From contig CALWXI010000036.1 in the NCBI GenBank assembly GCA_944385455.1, positions 1 through 24,213 on the forward strand: DNA of 24,213 nt, given 5' to 3'. Position numbers and translations under genes: made by a program. Source of the stretch: an uncultured Oscillospiraceae bacterium (GTDB lineage Bacteria > Bacillota > Clostridia > Oscillospirales > Oscillospiraceae). This document shows, piece by piece, positions 21,593 to 24,213 of the stretch (its first letter is position 1; every line of letters begins with the position of its first letter). The notes beneath the pieces are model-generated. The model did not search any database, was not told the origin of the DNA, and saw only the letters and a list, made by a program, of their open reading frames with translations.

Positions 21593-22489
21593 TCACAGCT
21601 CATAAAAGGTGTAGCGCCGCTGATACTCAATGCATTGATGCGGCAGCAGATCGATCTTGCAAAAGACCTCCGGGCAAAAGGCGGTGGAATTGGACCAGAT
21701 GTAAAACCGGCAGGGCGGGAAGTCATGCTCGATCAGGACGCCGGTACCGGTGCGCTGATTTTCCAGGCGAAGAGTGAGCGTTTGCTGTCCATCATATCCG
21801 TCGATCCAAAAGGATGTGGACTGCAGTTCACAGTCAAAGGTATGAGGGCGGACGGTGCGGCAGCCCACAATTGCCGTCCCGTGGTGGAATCTGGCAGAGA
21901 GAGGAAAGGGGAACGTGAGCTGATAGTCATTGCCGATGGGACAGCCGTCAAATGCAAAGAAATTGTGGTTGAATTCCGCTGCGTGAATGGGATTTTCACC
22001 GCAGTTTGCAAGCAGCATGCGGATGGTGAGCGTGGGACCGGACACAGAGAGTTCCTTGGTTTCCCGCAGTGCGATCCCCCGGCAGGGAAGCGGGGACGTT
22101 TGGATCCGGCACCATCCGTCACCGCATGTGGTTTCCCGGGGGTAAGGAGAGATGACTTCGTAGGGCCTGGCAAACTGGAAGGGCTGTGCGTCCTCTTTTT
22201 TCACCAGTCCGATCCCCAGCATGGGGAAAGGTTCCGCGATGCCGGCAGCGTCATACAAGGCGTCGCTGTCCCAGACAAAGACGCCTGCCATTCCGCGTCC
22301 GCCCATGCCGAAGGATCCGTCCGCCTGGACCTCCCGGGAAAAAAAGGTGTGTTTGTTTCGCAGGGTGACCTGAGAGATGATCCCGGACCAGTCGTACCGT
22401 GCTCCCCGATAGCAGCGGCCGGCGGGCAGCAGTTCTGCACACAGCTCCGGGGTTTCCAGAAAGATCGGTGGATTGACGATGAAGCTCAC
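21593..22489 (-). CDS. Galactose-mutarotase-fold protein of unknown function
   Basis: The 298-residue protein looks like the aldose-1-epimerase/galactose mutarotase superfamily: RYDWSGIISQVTLRNKHTFFS near the N terminus, a central LLANCGENPIHAAEFNHNFFAFDGCPIGNDYQLTFPF, and beta-strand-rich spacing throughout. The His in FNHNFFAF could be a catalytic or sugar-binding residue. It starts with GTG overlapping the murQ stop (GTGA), and the purine-rich AAAGGA is almost adjacent, so translation is probably coupled to murQ. Being between murQ and the RidA gene, it may act on a MurNAc-derived sugar, for example as an anomerase. That role is inference. I do not recognise a characterised orthologue. Confidence 0.65.
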   Translation of the reverse strand: MSFIVNPPIFLETPELCAELLPAGRCYRGARYDWSGIISQVTLRNKHTFFSREVQADGSFGMGGRGMAGVFVWDSDALYDAAGIAEPFPMLGIGLVKKEDAQPFQFARPYEVISPYPRETTCGDGWCRIQTSPLPCRGIALRETKELSVSGPTLTIRMLLANCGENPIHAAEFNHNFFAFDGCPIGNDYQLTFPFPLSARFHHGTAIVGCRTVRPHTFDCELQSTSFWIDGYDGQQTLTLRLENQRTGTGVLIEHDFPPCRFYIWSNSTAFCPEVFCKIDLLPHQCIEYQRRYTFYEL

Positions 22490-23301
22490 TTCCTTTCTCT
22501 GTGCAGATGCAGTGCGGAGCGGATATCCCAGCCTGCCTGGTCCAACAGGGCTTCTGCGGCGGGTTCATCCACACCTGCAAGCTCCGCGACGATCCGGACC
22601 ATGCGGGCCCGGAGCTTTTGATTGGAGGGCTGCAGATTGATCATCAGATTCTCACAGACATAGCCGGCTTTGATCATGGCGCAGGTGGAGATGGTATTCA
22701 GGACGATTTTGTGCGCGGTCCCGGCTTTCATGCGGGTGGAGCCGGTAATGACTTCTGCTCCTGTATCGGTAATGATGGGGATATCCGCGCACTCACTGAG
22801 GGGAGATCCGCGGTTGCAGGTAAGGCCCACGGTGATGCATTGCCGCTCCTTGGCTGCCTGAATGGCTCCCAGGACGTATGCCGCGCCGCCGGAGGCGGAG
22901 ATTCCCACCAGGACGTCGCCCGGAGACGGGCTGCAGGCCAGGAAATCAGCTGCTCCGGCCGCTTCGTTGTCCTCCGCCCCTTCCGATGGAGAGCGCAGGC
23001 AGCGGTCGCCGCCTGCCATGATCCCGGTGACGGTGGTCTCAGAGACCCCAAAGGTGGGGGGACATTCCGAGGCGTCCAGGACCCCCAGTCTGCCGGAGGT
23101 CCCGGCTCCGATGTAGAACAATCTCCCGCCGGCGCAGATCGCCGCTGCCGCGGCGTCTGCCGCTGCCGCGATCTCTGTGTCCGCAGCCTCCACGGCGCGG
23201 ATGACGCGGAGATTCTCATCGTTGATGATCTGCACCATCTCCAGTGTGTTCATGGTGTCGATGTGGGTGGTGCGGGGATTGCGCCGTTCCGTTTTTAACA
23301 T
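22486..23301 (-). CDS. murQ: N-acetylmuramic acid 6-phosphate etherase
   Basis: The 271-residue protein carries the SIS-domain and MurQ signatures: LFYIGAGTSGRLGVLDASECPPTFG (Glu79, matching the catalytic Glu83 of E. coli MurQ), SEGAEDN (Glu110, matching Glu114), GISASGGAAYV, and GSTRMKAGTAHKIVLN. It cleaves the lactyl ether of MurNAc-6-phosphate to GlcNAc-6-phosphate and D-lactate in cell-wall recycling. ATG 23301 overlaps the kinase gene by 7 bases. Its GGAGG site is 13 bases upstream, but a GTGGGC/GCCCAC hairpin between site and start could shorten the effective distance. The kinase upstream would supply MurNAc-6-phosphate without a PTS. D-lactate and GlcNAc-6-phosphate are the expected products. 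Confidence 0.96.
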   Translation of the reverse strand: MLKTERRNPRTTHIDTMNTLEMVQIINDENLRVIRAVEAADTEIAAAADAAAAAICAGGRLFYIGAGTSGRLGVLDASECPPTFGVSETTVTGIMAGGDRCLRSPSEGAEDNEAAGAADFLACSPSPGDVLVGISASGGAAYVLGAIQAAKERQCITVGLTCNRGSPLSECADIPIITDTGAEVITGSTRMKAGTAHKIVLNTISTCAMIKAGYVCENLMINLQPSNQKLRARMVRIVAELAGVDEPAAEALLDQAGWDIRSALHLHRERK

Positions 23302-24213
23302 GTGGGCCAGCCCACCTCCTCCATCCGGCACAGGCCGGCGCGGAATTTGTCCGGGAAATCCCGGGTGATCGTGAGTCCTGTCCGGCTCGCCGCGCACAGG
23401 ACGGCACCGTATACCGGCGGCAGATCCGGTACGAAAAGTTGGCCTTGGGCGCCGATCTCGGGCTGAAGAAGGGGGAGAAGAAGATCCGCCCGGCGAAACA
23501 GCCCGCCCACCAGCGCGATTTTGACGGGGCCTGAAAATCCTGCCATTCCGGCGCGGACGAGTCCGGCAATGTATTGGGCGGTCTTTTCAAGAATCTCCTT
23601 GGCCCGCGGACAGCCCTTGTCGGCGGCCTGGAAAACAAGCGGAGCAAAGCTGGCGATCTTTTCACATCCGCCTGCATAGATATCGCTCAGCGCCTCGCTG
23701 ACGGGACGGCCCAGCGTATTTGTCACATGCATGGTGAGGATGCTGGGCCGGGCGCGTCCATCCTCCGTCATCAGCGTGAGATAAAGCGCGTCCCGCCCGA
23801 TGGCGTATCCGCTTCCGGCAGGATCCAGCAGGTATCCCCAGCCGCCGATCCTCTGGATGGACTTGTTGCGGCGGACATGAAGGCTGGATCCGGTGCCGGC
23901 GATCACGGCGATGCCGTCTTCTGTGCCGAGTCCCAGATGGAGCGCGTTCATGGCATCGCTGCCGCAGGAGGCCTGAACGGAGGGAAAGCGCTGGTGAAAG
24001 AACGCGGAGATCTTTGCGCGATGATCTGCTGCCGCTCCTCCGGCAAAGCCGCCGAAAAGCGTCACTGCCTCGCCTCCCGCGCGGCGCAGCAGCACGTCCA
24101 CGCCGCTGGCGACGCGGGCGGCAAAGACGTCAAACCCGACCTGATTGAGGTTGGTGCCGGGGCCCTGGGCGCCTGCGGCAATGGAACCGTCCCTGCGGCA
24201 GAGCACATAGGTG
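23295..24213 (-). CDS. BadF/BcrA-type amino-sugar kinase, MurK-like, 5' end beyond window
   Basis: The frame runs off the right edge. About 305 residues are visible, beginning TYVLCRRDGSIAAGAQGPGTNLNQVG, so only the first dozen or so residues (the DGG-type phosphate loop) are missing. Motifs: AVIAGTGSSLHVRR (phosphate 2), GGWGYLLDPAGSGYAIGRDAL and ALVGGLFRRADLL (adenosine). These define the BadF/BadG/BcrA/BcrD ATPase family, which includes GlcNAc kinases and MurK. MurK from Clostridium phosphorylates both MurNAc and GlcNAc and is encoded next to murQ, as here, so phosphorylation of imported MurNAc with ATP is the best assignment. GlcNAc-only activity is possible. The stop codon lies inside the first codons of murQ. 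Confidence 0.88.
   Translation of the reverse strand, partial: TYVLCRRDGSIAAGAQGPGTNLNQVGFDVFAARVASGVDVLLRRAGGEAVTLFGGFAGGAAADHRAKISAFFHQRFPSVQASCGSDAMNALHLGLGTEDGIAVIAGTGSSLHVRRNKSIQRIGGWGYLLDPAGSGYAIGRDALYLTLMTEDGRARPSILTMHVTNTLGRPVSEALSDIYAGGCEKIASFAPLVFQAADKGCPRAKEILEKTAQYIAGLVRAGMAGFSGPVKIALVGGLFRRADLLLPLLQPEIGAQGQLFVPDLPPVYGAVLCAASRTGLTITRDFPDKFRAGLCRMEEVGWPTC

Overview
The window looks like chromosomal DNA from a GC-rich, anaerobic Firmicute of the Clostridia, probably a gut Oscillospiraceae-type bacterium. This rests on strong AGGAGG-type ribosome binding sites, a full-length pyruvate:ferredoxin oxidoreductase, a tripartite (TRAP) sugar-acid uptake system, an iron-sulfur sugar-acid dehydratase and MurNAc salvage genes. 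The placement is inference from gene content and base composition. No tRNA, rRNA, CRISPR array or insertion sequence was seen.

Layout. (A) 1-831: the 3' end of an SMP-30/gluconolactonase-type lactonase and its terminator. (B) 885-5038: a SorC-family regulator, then a ketose kinase/aldolase operon (dhaL, dhaK, an LsrF-like class I aldolase, a small VOC-fold protein). A 13-bp sequence is repeated exactly before the regulator and again ahead of the operon. (C) 5160-12616: an IclR regulator preceded by a 12-codon leader peptide, then a dehydratase, TRAP transporter (dctP, dctQ, dctM) and an unusual FAD flavoprotein. A related operator-like block precedes both the regulator and the dehydratase. 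(D) 12618-17088: a GntR/FCD regulator divergent from the oxidoreductase, with FadR/GntR-type palindromes over both promoters. (E) 17151-18028: a lone AT-rich alpha/beta hydrolase with its own promoter, likely acquired by transfer. (F) 18117-21020: a gamma-glutamyltransferase-family gene followed by a two-gene chromate-type transporter. (G) 21062-24213, minus strand: a BadF-type amino-sugar kinase (MurK-like, start beyond the window), murQ, a mutarotase-fold protein of unknown role, and a RidA-family protein.

How the genes work together. B probably phosphorylates a ketose with the ATP-dependent DhaK/DhaL pair, without the PTS subunit DhaM, and cleaves or thiolyses the product with the LsrF-like enzyme. 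C imports a sugar acid or related carboxylate by TRAP, dehydrates it to a 2-keto-3-deoxy acid, and adds a flavoprotein redox step on an unidentified substrate. D makes acetyl-CoA and reduced ferredoxin from pyruvate, the likely end product of B and C, under an acid-sensing regulator. G feeds MurNAc/GlcNAc from cell walls into GlcNAc-6-phosphate. Almost every unit ends in a long, near-perfect hairpin terminator, so the unit boundaries are well supported.
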